The translations under genes were made by a program, and so were the position numbers. The notes below the pieces were generated by a model. That model ran no database searches, was not told where the DNA came from, and saw nothing but the letters and a program-made list of their open reading frames with translations. A DNA stretch of 64,000 bases. Origin: Nectonema munidae. Taxonomy: Eukaryota > Nematomorpha > Nectonematoida > Nectonematidae. Location of the stretch: contig JAUIRK010000142.1 in NCBI GenBank assembly GCA_030549495.1, positions 1,004,001 to 1,068,000 on the forward strand, written 5' to 3'. This document shows positions 11,213-23,898 of the stretch, piece by piece. Within the stretch, counting starts at the first letter, position 1. The number at the start of each line of letters is the position of its first letter.

Positions 11213-11340
11213 ATCGCATCCAAGAGAATAATCTTCCAGAGATGGACATTGGACAGATATGATAAGAATAGTCAAGATCGGGAATCGAACCCAGACCAAC
11301 TAAATTGAGAACCTACGCTCCCACCTCAAGGATAGGTTGA
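11213..11340 (-). mobile_element. SINE-A copy, 5' part (tRNA-derived), split by the LINE
   Basis: Read on the minus strand it has a degenerate A box (GAGGTGGGAGCGTAGG) and a good B box (GGTTCGATTCCC). Its tail ends TTCTCTTGGATGCGAT, which continues on the far side of the LINE at 9119-9095 (GATAACGACAACTAAAAA). The SINE was therefore there before the LINE. Confidence 0.75.
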
Positions 11341-11567
11341 ATTGACCTTATCGGCTTTTAGCTGCTTTGGTTATGTTATGTGGAGAAGAGCTCAAAAATA
11401 AATCTATCATAGGATTATCTTAAAAAGGGTATTAAAAATATAGCCAGCAATAAATGATTTTGTTACACCATTAATAATGGAATTTTACAAAATAGAAGTT
11501 CTGAAAATTTTAGAAGAGAACCCATTAACTGTGTTTGATTGCCTATTTTTCGCTATACCGCTGTTTT

Positions 11568-11722
11568 TGAGATTTAAGTATTTCAGTGTATGGGCGTGTA
11601 GTGTCAATATGTATGTAGTATGTTTGTATGGCTAGACGTTTTTTGTATCAGACGTGTAATACAAATAAATAAGAAAGTAAGAATGTATGTATGTACGATT
11701 TCGCGAACACTAAACCTAATCT
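11568..11722 (+). repeat. Dispersed repeat R1, copy 1
   Basis: It shares with 53905-54050 (opposite strand) the phrases TTTTTGAGATTT, CAGACGTGTAATACAAATAA, ATGTATGTACGAT and AACACTAAACCTAATC. It is noncoding. The LINE end at 11731 follows directly. Confidence 0.6.
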
Positions 11723-11730
11723 CAACTCCA

Positions 11731-12195
11731 ACTTCTTCTTCTTTTTCATCTTTTCCCATTTTCTAAAGGGTCGATGTTTTTGATTTTCTTTCTACATCCT
11801 TGTCTATCCCAGACATCATTTCCATCAAGGTCTTTGAAATCCTTTCTGAAACAATCAAACCATCCGAGTTTCAGCCTTCCTCTTCCCTTTCATTTCCATA
11901 TTCATCACTTTTTTTCCTATATGATCCTCATCTTTTCTCATTATGTGGCCTAATATCTGAGTCTACTTCCTCTGATACTTTACCGACTTTTGTTACCTTT
12001 CAGATCATATTGTTTTCAATTTTGTCTTTTATTGTCTTTCCAGTCATCCATTTAACATCCTCATTTCAGTAACATTTAGTTTGTCTTCTTGTGTCTTTTT
12101 CACTGGTCACGTCTGGGATGAATACATCATCGCTGGTCTTACTACTTTCCTGTATACTTTGCTTTTTCCTACAATCCAAATTCTTTTATCTTAAA
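11731..12195 (-). mobile_element. 3' end of a third RTE-like LINE copy
   Basis: On the minus strand, broken frames read KWMTGKTIKDKIEN and IRKVTKVGKVSEEV, the C-terminal signature shared with the other two LINEs here. The fragment ends in a GAAGAAGAAG tail at about 11731-11745. It follows directly on the AACCTAATC end of a dispersed repeat (11568-11722). The 5' limit is unclear; a 16-base C run lies just beyond it. Confidence 0.65.
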
Positions 12196-12205
12196 TTATC
12201 AATCA

Positions 12206-12221
12206 CCCCCCCCCCCCCCCC
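12206..12221. repeat. C homopolymer (16)
   Basis: Sixteen C in a row in otherwise AT-rich DNA beside the LINE end; length is prone to slippage. Confidence 0.9.
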
Positions 12222-12374
12222 GAAGGTGCGCCCCTGCTATAGCCTTCTCTCTCTGGGTTCATCAGGGCTAGGATATTTTTAGTCATCGCCCATGATATAT
12301 GAGAAAAGCATATCGCTGTTAAGCCTAGATGGGAAGAGACTTTAAGGGCACTGGTTACTGTGAGAATCAATATA

Positions 12375-12606
12375 GGGTAATGTTTTACTTTACGGTTCCG
12401 TCAATCAAAAATTTTTTCAAGCAATTATTCATTGTTGTGATTCCAAGCAAACTATATATTTTTCAGCGTAGTTTATTTCGTTGATATATATTACTAAAGA
12501 TTCTAGATCTTTTACATAAAACTAACTCAATAAATTTTAAAAAAATAGAACAAATTAAAAAATATTAAAATTTTTGATTGACGAAACCGTAAAGTAAAAC
12601 ATTACC
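12375..12606. mobile_element. MITE with about 40-base terminal inverted repeats
   Basis: The left arm GGGTAATGTTTTACTTTACG continues to about 12417. The right arm, 12562-12606, is its reverse complement with about one mismatch over 40 bases. CAATATA flanks both sides (12368-12374 and 12607-12613). The element is 232 bases, AT-rich and noncoding. The superfamily is uncertain. Confidence 0.8.
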
Positions 12607-12613
12607 CAATATA

Positions 12614-14333
12614 ATTTTTCGAAACGTATACTTGTAGGTAGAAGAATACAAAATAAAAATATCTAGACTTCTTGGGATTAACTTTAACATGAGAAATTTG
12701 ATTATTTCATGAATTGTAAGAAGCTAAAAAGCATTGTTTAATCAAAATTTAAAAAAACAAAACTATGGCATAGTAAGTAACGATACAGCGTAAAATTAAT
12801 AGACTTAAAAATAATATCTAATTGAAATACTCTTGAACAAATATTTGTATTTTAGAAAGCTCAATGTATTTGTTATTAACCCCAAGTCTGGTTGACTCTG
12901 GCACCAAAAAAACATATTTTTAACGCCAAAACATAAAGAAAGGGAACATCCATACAAAAAAATATATATATAAATTTTAGAATATAACCAAAAGTGTGGG
13001 ATAGTAATAACTTATTCACATAATCAAAGAATAAGCATACAAGCAAATATTATATGTTTTTAACGCATAAAAGAATATCATAAATTAGGATAAGATTTAC
13101 CAGCCCTAAATTTTGGATTTTTTTCTTTTATAGGAGTTTTAGAAGTAAGAAAGAATTTAACAGGATTTCTTCGTGAGGATGCAAATCTAACGCTAATATA
13201 ATAAAGTGGAAAAGTCATTCCTATTTTTAAAAATATAGCTCAAAACTGGAGCACTTTTTAATCCAAAACTTTCTAAAATATAATAAATTAGAATTTTGTT
13301 TAAATTATTTTGTAAGTTTCATATTTTATTTTGAAAATAAATTTATTTATAATTTTATAAAATGCACATTTTGACCACCTCTCTACAGCATACTGAGTGG
13401 TGGTGTCTCTGAATGTGGGGGCAATTCAGTACAAATATTTTTTGCAAAGGAAGCAAGCCTTCTTAGCTGGGGTTTGGAGGAGCGCTGTAAGCGTCCTAGA
13501 AAGTTTTTTAAAAAAGATCTTCTATCAGTTTGAGAATATTCAGAATGTACCCTACAATAATGAAAATGGCAAAGCATTGAAATAGACAGACAGAAGAAAA
13601 AATATATTGTCAAAAGAATATTAGGGGGTTTATAACAAAAACCCATTTACATTTTGCTTAGATCATCACCGGTTTTAAAATTACTTTACCTATTTTATTA
13701 AACTGGGCCCAGCCTAGAAACCTTTTCAGTATTCCAACTGTGAACTTTTTAAAGCAAATTTAATCAAATTATGAAACTAATTTGTAAAAGTTTTCAAAAA
13801 ATAGCCAACATTTTTTTTTAAAACTTGCGTATACTAAGTAGTATATCAAAAATTCGTTCCCTATAATTTCAAAAATTCTTATAATATCCATAATGTCTAT
13901 CAAACTTTTGGTATATTATATATAAACCTGTAATGTTTTTATTTTAGACTTTATTTCTTGGTTAATGAAAAAATACTTTAAATCACTCTTTAAATAAACT
14001 TTCTTTCGTTCTTTATAGACAAGCATACTTTACGAAATATAAACAAACCTTACTCTTGTAGATTAGGGGCTTCGTTATCAGTTTTCTAATTAGGCCCCGT
14101 AATTCCTAGCACTGACTCTAGCTTGCTAAGGATAATACCAGTACAATAAAATATTTTACCTGTAAAAAGAAACATTAACGTCTCTTCGTTATTATATTTA
14201 CATACTGTAGCTATTATATTAGTACATCAACAAAAAAGGTATAACCTCAAGCTATGAAAATAATGCAAATGAAAAATAAAAATGCTATAGAATATTTGTT
14301 ACTCTTTGGAAAAAGACGATCTAATTCACTAAT
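12614..14333. other. AT-rich intergenic DNA
   Basis: Apart from the coding-like block at 13385-13582 nothing was recognised. Confidence 0.5.
13385..13582. other. GC-richer, coding-like block, strand unclear
   Basis: Open frames lie on both strands: plus 13397-13582 (LQRKQAFLAGVWRSAVSVLE) and minus 13383-13646 (LQRSSKPQLRRLASFAKN). The composition rises well above the surroundings, as in the host exons. I found no family match for either reading. Confidence 0.3.
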
Positions 14334-14654
14334 TGTACTATGCAAATAAGCTAATGTTATTAGCCTAGGTTTGCAAGGACAATAACACTCCTGTGCAAAT
14401 GAGAGGTGCACACATTCAACTACAAAGTACAACATCGACCATGCAAATAAAGTAACGCGTAGACGCAAGCAGAGAAGAGCATGCGTTAACATGCAAATAA
14501 GTGCAAGTGAAACGCTATCCTGATCAGGGTGCAATCACAGTTTTCCGTTGTTATTCTAATTTAGTCACTATATAAGCACCTGCTTTGAAGCTACTTTATC
14601 AGTTTGCGATTTTGTGCAATAAAGCCTTTGATTTTCTTTTGTTTTCAAGATTCA
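14334..14654 (+). repeat. Left LTR of the fossil LTR element
   Basis: About 321 bases, alignable by eye along its whole length with 16092-16476. It holds several ATGCAAAT-type octamers, a TATA-like box near 14571 and AATAAA near 14619. Confidence 0.85.
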
Positions 14655-16091
14655 TTTCAATTTACTCCACAAAGTTTAATAATGGATCATTTTTAAAACT
14701 GTGTGGATTCTCCTAACGATGACAGAGAATGGCAACACAGGTTCAAAATTTTTTAGAATTTTTTCCTTTTGGCGAAGGTTCCGGAGGATGAGAAAATGCC
14801 TCTTCTGGAGAACTATATCTTCTCAGTGGTTTACCAGTATATTATAGATGTCAAAGATTACCCTGACGCCATTGCAACATTGAACAAGCTCTAAATCAAA
14901 CCAAAGAATGAAATCTTTTCAAGATTTATTTTTCCCTCAATCAAGCAAAGCCCTGGACAGTCCAGCAAAAAATTCTTCCAGAAACTGCAAAGCGCTAGCA
15001 AAGACTGTAACTTCAAAGCTGTTTCTGCTGAACTCTATCATCAAGAGTATATACGTGATGCGTTTATAAGTGGTTTAAGCAATAAATAAATTAGATTACT
15101 ACTTCTGGGGGATGCAACTCTGGAACTCCAACAGGCGTATGACGGAGCAAGATCTCTCGAAAATGCGCAAAATAATTCCGAAAAGTATATCTATCCACTC
15201 TCTTTTGCTGCAAACAAAGGTTAGCTTCTTCAGAAATCATGAATCAGAATCACTCCCAACATTCAGACCTTATGGCAGCGTCGGAACAAGAAGAGTCGTC
15301 TGAAAGCGTCTTAGATACTAAGCTACCTACAGCGAAACTTGTTACTTTTGTGGTAACAATCGGCATAAAAGTAGCAATGACTGTCCCGAAAAAAAGTGTT
15401 TTAGATTCGTAAAGTTAGGACATTTTTCAAGAGTTTGTAGAGGTAGGAGCATGAACCTATCATATTGCATGAAATTCAAAAACTTGACAAGGTCCGTAAC
15501 AACAGGATTTGTGAACATGAGCAGCGCAAGCATACATCGACACCAGCTCGTCAGCCAACTTTATAAAAGAAAGCTTCGCGAAAAGGTTCAAAGCAACCGT
15601 TGCTCACACCCAAGCGATTGGATGTTGCAGACCACAAATGATACTCAACAACACACCCCATCCAGATATTCGGTTGTTTCTCAATGTTTTCGACATTAAA
15701 TACCGACCAGGTGCCCAAAATCATGGAGCAGAGACCTTTTCTAGAACCTTCTGCGGAGCAATCACAAATTGAACGGACGAAAGATCTTATCAAAGCGCTG
15801 ATCGACTGAATTCAAGGGACCACTCCCAACGTGTAGAAGTAATGCTTATATTCTCACAATAATTGTCGAGTTTAGTCGTTTCCCTTTCGCTTATGCAGTA
15901 CCAATCACTAAATCTGCAACAGTGATAGAGCGTTTTTTTGGTTATGATAGGGTCTCATTTTTTGGTCATTTTATACATCTGTTGTTGCTTCAACCAGGAC
16001 GAGTTTGGCGGAGACGTTCGCCCATTTTAATCAAAAGATCCTATCGAAAACGCCAACCTCCAAATCGCTTCTCACCTTAAAGGCGGAAGAT

Positions 16092-16476
16092 TGTACTATG
16101 CAAATAAGCTAATGTTATTAGCCTAGGTTTTCAAGCACAAAAACACCCCCATGCAAATAAGAGGTCACACATTCAACTGCAAAGCCCAACATCCACCATG
16201 CAAATGAGTTAAGTCCACATATCACACATTCAACTGCAAAGCACAACATCAACCATGCAAATGAAGTAAGGCGCATACATCAAACTGCCAGCAAGGAAGA
16301 AAATGCCTTAACATGCAAATAACTGCAAGTGAAACGCTATCCTGATCAGAGTGCAATCACTGTTTTCCGTTATTATTCTAATTTAGCCACTATATAAGCA
16401 CCTACTTTCAAGTTACTTTATCACTTTGCAATTTTGTGCAATAAAGCCTTTGACTATCTTTTGTTTTCAAGGTTCA
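16092..16476 (+). repeat. Right LTR of the fossil LTR element
   Basis: About 385 bases. It has the same start, TATA-like box and AATAAA as the left LTR, plus an extra tandem copy of a segment ending in ATGCAAATGA. Confidence 0.85.
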
Positions 16477-16519
16477 TTACACAAATTAAATAGTCTAAGA
16501 CATGATACAAGATCTTAAA

Positions 16520-17560
16520 GTTTTGCACATGACTTTGATTAGATCCTCGTACAATTTTTCCTTCGAGGCTTTCATGTCTTGTTCTTGATGAAATGCAGCA
16601 TAGCAGAGTTAATTAAACTTCTCAGAGAGTTCCCTATATCAACTAAATCTTTCTGGAGTAGTAAAATGAGTTTTGTTGCTTTTCCCAGTTCTGATTGTTT
16701 GTTCTGTAGTTGTTCTGATACATTCTAAATTTTTCCAAGAATATCTGAGAAAAACAGCAGTTTGTAAGCAAACTCTGTATCAATCTGTTCAAGTAAACCA
16801 CGTGCAGATGCAGTTCAAGCTCAAGTGTCATATGCAGATGTTTCATTGAAAATTGATATTTTGAATTCCAGATGCTGTCGAGCATTTTCACATGAAGTGA
16901 GGCGACACCATAGTGTGTCACCACTCAGATGTTGCAATTCTTTCACATATGCTATATTTCTCGTTGTATAGAAAGGAATTTCTCATGTACTACCGAGTTA
17001 CTAGCAAAGATATAGAGTGTGTTTGTTTCATGCTATATAAAACAATTTGTGGCACGGTGTTGTTATGTGGCTTTCTACTTTTCAATAAGTTTCTTTCCAT
17101 GGGCTTTATCCATCTATCGAAGCTACTCTTTATGAACATTTATCTGCATTGCCATAAGTTGTTGGTGAAAAATGTATAAAACAAGAAGCAAAACATTGCA
17201 TCATGTTCTTTGTAATATTCAACACAATCAAATTTTTCAAAGAAAGCATCCACGAAAGACAAAGCATGAAATTTTACTTCCCTATGCTTTAAATGCTCCT
17301 TTAAACGAAGCTAAATGTTTAACATAAGCATATTGAGATATGGCATTTGGTGCGGTAACATTGTCTTCCTTATTCTCTTTCTGAGATGGATGTGGGATTC
17401 TTGAGCTTGTTTCATAGCTAGTAATATCATCAAGTGAGTCAACATCTCACTTCTACTTCTTTGCAGGTTTGTCAGACTCTCGGTATGCATTATCACATTC
17501 CCTCCGCTTTTCAATTATAAGAAATTTATCCATAGCTATAATACAATGAAATCGTAGGTG
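16520..17560 (-). pseudogene. Possible hAT (ZMYM/KIAA-type) transposase relic
   Basis: The minus strand opens with MDKFLIIEKRRECDNAYRES near 17535, a start typical of hAT-derived zinc-finger proteins, and runs through broken frames (SSRIPHPSQKENKEDN; VEYYKEHDAMFCFLFYTFF; FDRWIKPMERN). The pattern loosely fits the TTF-type zinc-finger region. Many stops interrupt it, and no catalytic part was seen. Confidence 0.4.
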
Positions 17561-18481
17561 GCGGTATGGTCTGAAACAAAGAGTTAACAAAAAATTAATT
17601 CCGAAAAAGGCAGCTGAAAACGATATTTCACTTAGATATTACTAAAATTATTTATGATATCACCACGCTCACTCTCACATTATCTAATTGCTTTCTTTTA
17701 TTACTTACAATTCAATTTACACTAACTATATCGATCGAAAAAATTAAAAATATTTTTGTCATTTCCGAATAGTGGGAATGGAATTGAAATTTTTTTTAAT
17801 ATCCAAAATTTTCAAATACTTATATAATTTATTTTCCAAACGTAATTTTTCACAATATCCCTAACAATTTCAAAACGTTATCTTGGGGCGCTATTGGCTA
17901 TTTTGGTAACGAATGTTCTATTCCGATCGATTCTTAGAAAAGAATAAGCGCTTTGAAATATTGTCTGAACATGGTTAATGATCATTGAAAAGTTGATCCT
18001 ATTATTAAGGCTTAAATTATAAGTACTTAGACTTTGTTTACAAGCAAATAAGTATTGATGGAAAATTAACTTATAAAACAGTTTAGAAATATACAAATAC
18101 TGAATACTTTTCACCTTCATTTAGGTGCTTATTTTTTTATAAATATTTCGACTCTGTGAATCTTTTTAATTTAAAAAACCAATAAAAATTTTATAGATTA
18201 TAAAAAGTTTAAAAATTCAAATATATCGCATTAAGATTTCCTAAAGATTTTTGAAATAATTCTTAAAAAAGTCATACCCCTATCTTCAATAATTTTATAA
18301 CCCTTTAAAATCAACAAGAGCAGATTCAGTTCCCTGCCTCATGTAGAGTTAATGAATTGAAACCCAGTAACTTAATTAATAAAATAAACAAATTTATTAG
18401 ATAGTAAAAAAATGAAGCATTTAAAAAAATTTTTTTTCCTAATTTCACATAGTGAAAAAAATAAACAAGAACTTTAAGTTG

Positions 18482-21400
18482 CTAATCTTGGTAATAATCG
18501 AAATCTTCTGGAATTTCAAACTGCTTATCCAAATCTTTCTCATCAATTGGAAACTTCTTTTTCATCCATGATTTTAGTGAATAGATATTGTCTATAGAAT
18601 AACATTGAAATGCATAATGACTAAAAGTATAATGATAAAGAATTTAGAAACTGGGTCATTCATGTTCTTGGTAGAGGTGAACAGTGAAATGTCAAGCTTT
18701 TTCCTAGGAGTTGGATGTGGGTGAAAAAGTGAATCCTGACTCTCTTATATAAATTGTAGAGGTGGATAATAAAATATTTTGAAAAAATAAATTTCTGAAC
18801 CAAAAAAACATACATATTCCAATTGTAAATTTTTGGTAAAAGTATTCCATTTTACATCAAATTGTAATCATGTTTAGCTCAAAAAATTCATATTTTGTAA
18901 TTTATTTATATCTCTATTGATATAAGCATAATGAATCACTGGATTAATTTACTAATACCATTTTTCATATCATGAAAATTACGCTTCTCTCTCTCTCACA
19001 TGTGAAGAAAATGATCTCATATCAACATTTACTCTCCATGGATAAAAAATAAAGTTATATTGACAAAAACTAATTACTTACTTCTTATTGACTAACTAAA
19101 TAAATATTTGGCTAACTACTTCACATGGCTAACATAAGTATCAATTAACCGGCTAAAACCAAAGTCGACATATGTCAACTTTACAAAAATAAATCGTCTG
19201 CTTTTTAATACAAATCTTCTGCTTTCAATTAGATATCGCCTGATTATTCTGATCGTTAAGGGGTTAAGTAATCGAATAACTAGAGATAACGTAATGCCTA
19301 ACTTTAGTTAATTAATTAGTTAGTTTAGTTTGAGAAGCTTGAAGTGCGTTAATTAGCAAGGTTAGTAAGGAAATAACTTGACTAGCAGACTAGTTAATCA
19401 TTTAGTAACTCAATAACTATTATTTTCCAATGGATACGGAAAGAGGGTAAATCTCTATTCGAGTACTTAGGTTATTGTCGATGAGGGAAAAGTATCCATT
19501 ATGCTTTATAGCTTCATTACCTTTTAAGTATCGCCTTTCATAGGCTACTAGGCAAATATAGTGTTTTCTGATGATGATGGCTTAAAATTTTATTCTCTTT
19601 TTATTCAATTTAAAATACTAAATTAGCATAGATCATCTTATAAAGAAAAAAATTATATTTTTATATTGCAAAATTAATTTATATGCCACCACACCCACCC
19701 CTGCCTAAGTTCTAATTACTGGCTACTCTCTAGTGATGAGGTCATTAGAGGATGTCACAACGTCAACAACAATTTTAATTTCCTGAACTCAATAAAAAAT
19801 GTTGCACCACTTAACCCTATTAGTGACGGGGGCCATTTTAGCCACCCGTCCCTTAACTAAAATTTCTGATCATAAGAAAAATGAAATAGCAACATGTTTA
19901 ATATAGTGTTTTTATATCATCGGTATAGTAATCTTTTCAGGAGATATATAGTTTTAAGAAACAAGTATGTAACTTGTTTACAAGGAAGATATACCGTTTT
20001 CAAATGAAATACGAGTTGGTGTAAAAATGCAGTATTGAGATAAACATCTTAACCGTGAAGAAGCTTCTACATTGTGAATCAAAAATATTTATACCTTTAT
20101 CCTATTAGTTAATATTTCAAACAATAATTGACTAAAAAAGTGATCTAAAATTTTCAAACAGTTAGAGTTACCATAAATATGACAGACACGAATATGTAAA
20201 GATTCTCAATTTTAATTTGAATCAAATTTGACAAATTTTTTCTTTCGTTATAAAAGAGAGTCTTTTAGATGATAAAAGAGGAAAACTTTTTGTAATTGAA
20301 AAAGAGCATTATAGATGTTTTCATTAAGAACAGGAATTTTGAAAAAGGATTGGTTAGTAAATATTCAGAGTATTATTTGTTCTTAACCATTGATAACACA
20401 ACACATTATATTGATAAAAAAGACAGGATCAAGAAAGAGATTCTTCAATAGAAAAGTTATAGATATCATATAGGAAAATGAAGCAGAATACAAGTTGAGA
20501 GCATATTTGTAAGTAAAACAATAGAGGTCCGATTAAGATTTATAGTTCAAAGCTCCCTCTTTAATTAGTGAACTAATTGAAGGACAAAATAGAGAAGAAG
20601 AATCAAAACAAGGAGGGCCAAAAGTTCGGTTTAGTTAGATTAGCAGCTATTAATATTTTTCACGATGCAATTTTACAATTTTTATAAAAAATTTATTGCT
20701 AAATGTATTATTTATCATTATAATATAAATAACCCATCTATAAGCTTATTATTGGAAATTTTTATGATTTTAGTTTTATGACTTTTGTCTAACATGATCT
20801 CAGGTCGCTTTGATTAGAAATTTGGTCTCGTTTCTATTTATTGAGATGGATAAAATCATTAATATATCAAAAAAGAAAATTATTTATCGATTGTGCTTAA
20901 ATATATGTCAATATAGTGTTGAACTAAGTAAATATATAACATTTTAACCACATTGAAATGTAGTATTCATTAAATGTGTATATATTGACAAAAATAATGT
21001 CATGATGAAAAGAAAGGTCGATTTGCTAAATGGGAAAAAATTGTTTAAAAATTATAAAATATATCTGTCAACAAATTAACCAAACTTAAACAGTAACCGC
21101 AAATTAAATCTAAAGTGACGAAAGAATTTAAAAAATCAAATTGAGCATGTTCGATTTGCTATGTATGGATGAGTTTATTTTAATATAATGAGAAAAAGTG
21201 TTTGACGTTAAGTCGCCTGTGAAAGTTAATTTACTGACAGGTAAAATATTTTGGGTGATAAAAAGCCCCAGTCATTGAGGAAATCAAAATAGCCCGTCAC
21301 GAATGGGATTAAAGGAGAACATTGGCAACTTATTAATATTGAATTAGTCATTAAAAAGGTTTAAACATAGAAGTGATAAAAACATTATAAGTGATTTTAA

Positions 21401-22180
21401 TGTTGTAATAATAACCGGTATAAGAGTTAATTTTTTCTATTTCTGAAGATGTAGCTGTTTGCACTTCTTTAATTGTTTCAGGATCATTTTCTTTATATTT
21501 AATAAGTTCTTCTTTAATTTTTTTCAATTCTTCTCTAAGATTATTCTGTATATCCCAAAGCTTGTTTCTTTCTAAAATAACGACTGAATTAGAATACAAA
21601 TAAAAAATAAATATTTAAACCTTCTGTGTCTTCTTTATCTACTTTTGAAACTTCAATTTCTTTTTTAATTTTAAAAATAGAGTTTTCATAATTCAAAAAT
21701 TCATCTTTTAATTTCTTAAGTTTGTTTTGTTTCTAAAAAAAGTTTGAAAATATTAAAAATTTAAAAATTTTACAATATACAATAATTCCAGATTTGCTTG
21801 GAAATGACCAAAAATAAATAGAGAGGCCTATTTTATCAGTTTCAATATAATCATCATCACAGAGTGTTTTAACGACATCTTTAACCGATTGTGAAGGCAT
21901 AGGAATTACAGAAGGAACTAATTTTTCAAGTTCCTTGAGTTGAAAAGGCTCTTTCTAAAAAAATTATTTAATTTAGATATATTTATAAAACATGGATCAT
22001 GTTGATACACTTTTTCTCTTTATAATTTCAAAATATAAATTTAATATAAATATAAGATAAACCTTTTCATTAAAAAAAGCAATCAATTTAGTCCGTTTTT
22101 CTTCTAACGAAAGACCTCGTTTTTTTGACTTAAATAATAAAAAATAGAAAAGATTTTTTTCAAAAAATTTATGTTACCAT
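18482..22180 (-). CDS. MND1: MND1, meiotic nuclear division protein 1 (six exons, complete)
   Basis: Exons: 22178-22180 (ATG alone), 22063-22128, 21781-21954, 21621-21732, 21416-21571, 18482-18591. All phases agree and give 206 residues, about the human length (205). Landmarks match the family: [12 protein letters not shown] at the N-terminus, [11 protein letters not shown] and FWSFPSK in the winged-helix part (to about residue 80), a Lys/Glu-rich coiled coil with [13 protein letters not shown] (about 85-165), and a C-terminus DNIYSLKSW ... [12 protein letters not shown]1 pairs with HOP2 (PSMC3IP). The heterodimer stimulates DMC1/RAD51 strand invasion in meiosis, acting in the nucleus. The first intron directly follows the start codon, so ORF finders miss the start. 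Introns are 49-108 bases except the last (2,824 bases), which carries a piggyBac-type element. A possible poly(A) signal lies at 18393-18398, about 85 bases past the stop. Confidence 0.93.
19815..21308. mobile_element. piggyBac-type non-autonomous element in the last MND1 intron
   Basis: TTAA at 19811-19814 and at 21309-21312, the piggyBac target. The ends are CCCTATTAGTGACGGGGG and (reverse complement) TCCCATTCGTGACGGG, imperfect inverted repeats. The 1.49 kb interior is AT-rich without a readable transposase. Its interior at about 20335-20460 resembles 62950-63075. Confidence 0.65.
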
Positions 22181-23863
22181 TAGCAGACGACTTAAAAAGG
22201 AGTTGAAAAATAATTTAGAAAAATATATTAAATTTAATATGTAAAATCACTGGTTGTTTAGATCATTAGAAAGAGAAAGAAGGGGATAAATGAAAATAGG
22301 TTTCAGAATCGGGTTAAACAAAAAAATTTAGGGAGTGTTGAGTTTCAAATAAAAGGGATATTTTAGGCAAAATTATAGATAGTAATATAAATATATACCT
22401 ATAGAGTATAGACGAATAAATTTTGCGCATGATAAAAGAGTTTTTAAACGAAAAAATTTTTTAATTATATAAATTAAGTTATTAATAACGTTAATAAAGG
22501 AAAAATTTGTTTTATAAATTGTTCTAAAAAAAACTAAATATTTAACTTAGCCGTGCAATTTAGAAGTATTTTATATAAAAGAGATTGCAAATTAAAAAAA
22601 AATGGAAAAATATGTATAAAGGATATGTAATATAATTTAAAAAATATCTCCTTTACTCATTATTCCAAAAGAACAAACATTTGAAAACCACATTTTAGGG
22701 TATTCAGAAATAAATCGAGTGAGCTTTGATGTAGTTAAGTTGAGCAGGATGAAAAAGCTTAAGAAGAAGAAGAAGATTTATTAACTGATAAAATAAAATT
22801 GGAACAGACGCTTAAACATATAAAGAAGTATTAAATAAAAAATTTAAAAAGAAAAAGACGTATATTTTTAGTTCGCTGGTATGAATAAAACTCATATTAA
22901 ATCAATGAAGAAGAAGAAGAAGAAGAAGAATTTATTTCGCATAACAAAGAAAACAATAATAATATTCATGTCATTTAATCATTATAAAATATTTATGAAG
23001 AAAAGATGTATTACAAATTTCACGTTAAAATGCGAGGAATCTCAAAAGGCCATTTCAAGCCGCTGGTATGAGTATCCTAATAGAATTCATTTTATCCAGA
23101 ACAAATATAGAAAAGTTAACAATATATGTAAAAAATGTATTTGAAAATAGTTTATATAATAATCATAAAATAAATAATTACATCATAGAGAAATGTAGGA
23201 AATTTAAGGAATTTTCCTTTTTTTAGGAATTTAAGAGAAATGATTGAGAGAAAAAATAAGAGTGCGTAAATTTACAGTTAACTGTCAGATGTCTAGATTT
23301 AAATACATTGTCATCATTAACTAATTTCAGAATCATTACGAAATTCACCATCTTTTAAATCTTTAGTGTTATAATTTTGTTTTAGAAACATTTTAATCAA
23401 TATATATTAACTAGCATGTTCTCTTATAGCGTATAAGAGACAAAAAATTATGAAGAAGTTGCCACTAGTTTTTTTCAGCAAATAAAAAATTTAATTGATT
23501 GAAAAAAAATTCTGGAAATTGATAAAGTTGAAATTTTTTGGAAAGAAAACAACTTTGAGACTAGTGATATTATAAATGCTCTAAATTTAGTATATTTTAC
23601 ATGTTAATTAGAATCCACGTGTAACCAAAATAGTATATATATATTTGTATCAATTTAAATTTTTTAGCCTTACTGCCATCTATATTCGTCAATGTTATGA
23701 GCATCATAAAAAAGAATATGCTATCACAAATTCAATATAATAAAAGAAAATACGCAACAACTCAAAACATGTACTTTGCATTCATTCTTATCAAATAATT
23801 TATCAAATTTATTCAAATTTGTAAGATAATTAATATATATCATTTGACTGGAATTTATATATG
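22181..23863. other. AT-rich DNA upstream of MND1
   Basis: It holds the presumed MND1 promoter region, the AAG microsatellite and small A-rich frames without family features. No promoter element could be singled out. Confidence 0.5.
22903..22930 (+). repeat. AAG microsatellite
   Basis: About nine AAG units. GAA-rich tails also mark the LINE ends here, but no LINE coding was seen next to this one. Confidence 0.7.
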
Positions 23864-23898
23864 ATTTGTCAATGTTTGCTCTCACACACTTACATCTA

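Larger units (their letters stand above)
14334..16476 (+). mobile_element. Fossil LTR retrotransposon, short, with both LTRs and a gag-like remnant
   Basis: Two matching LTRs (14334-14654 and 16092-16476) start TGTACTATGCAAATAAGC and end in TTCA. Both hold a TATA-like box (CTATATAAGC) and AATAAA. The right LTR is longer because a segment of about 60 bases is repeated inside it. A purine-rich tract (AAAGGCGGAAGA) lies just before the right LTR, which gives plus orientation. The 1.4 kb interior encodes only gag-like protein with a CCHC-type zinc-knuckle region near 15335-15440; I see no pol. It is broken, with several breaks. The LTRs differ visibly, so it is not recent. No clear target duplication. 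The superfamily (Gypsy or BEL type) cannot be decided. Confidence 0.82.
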
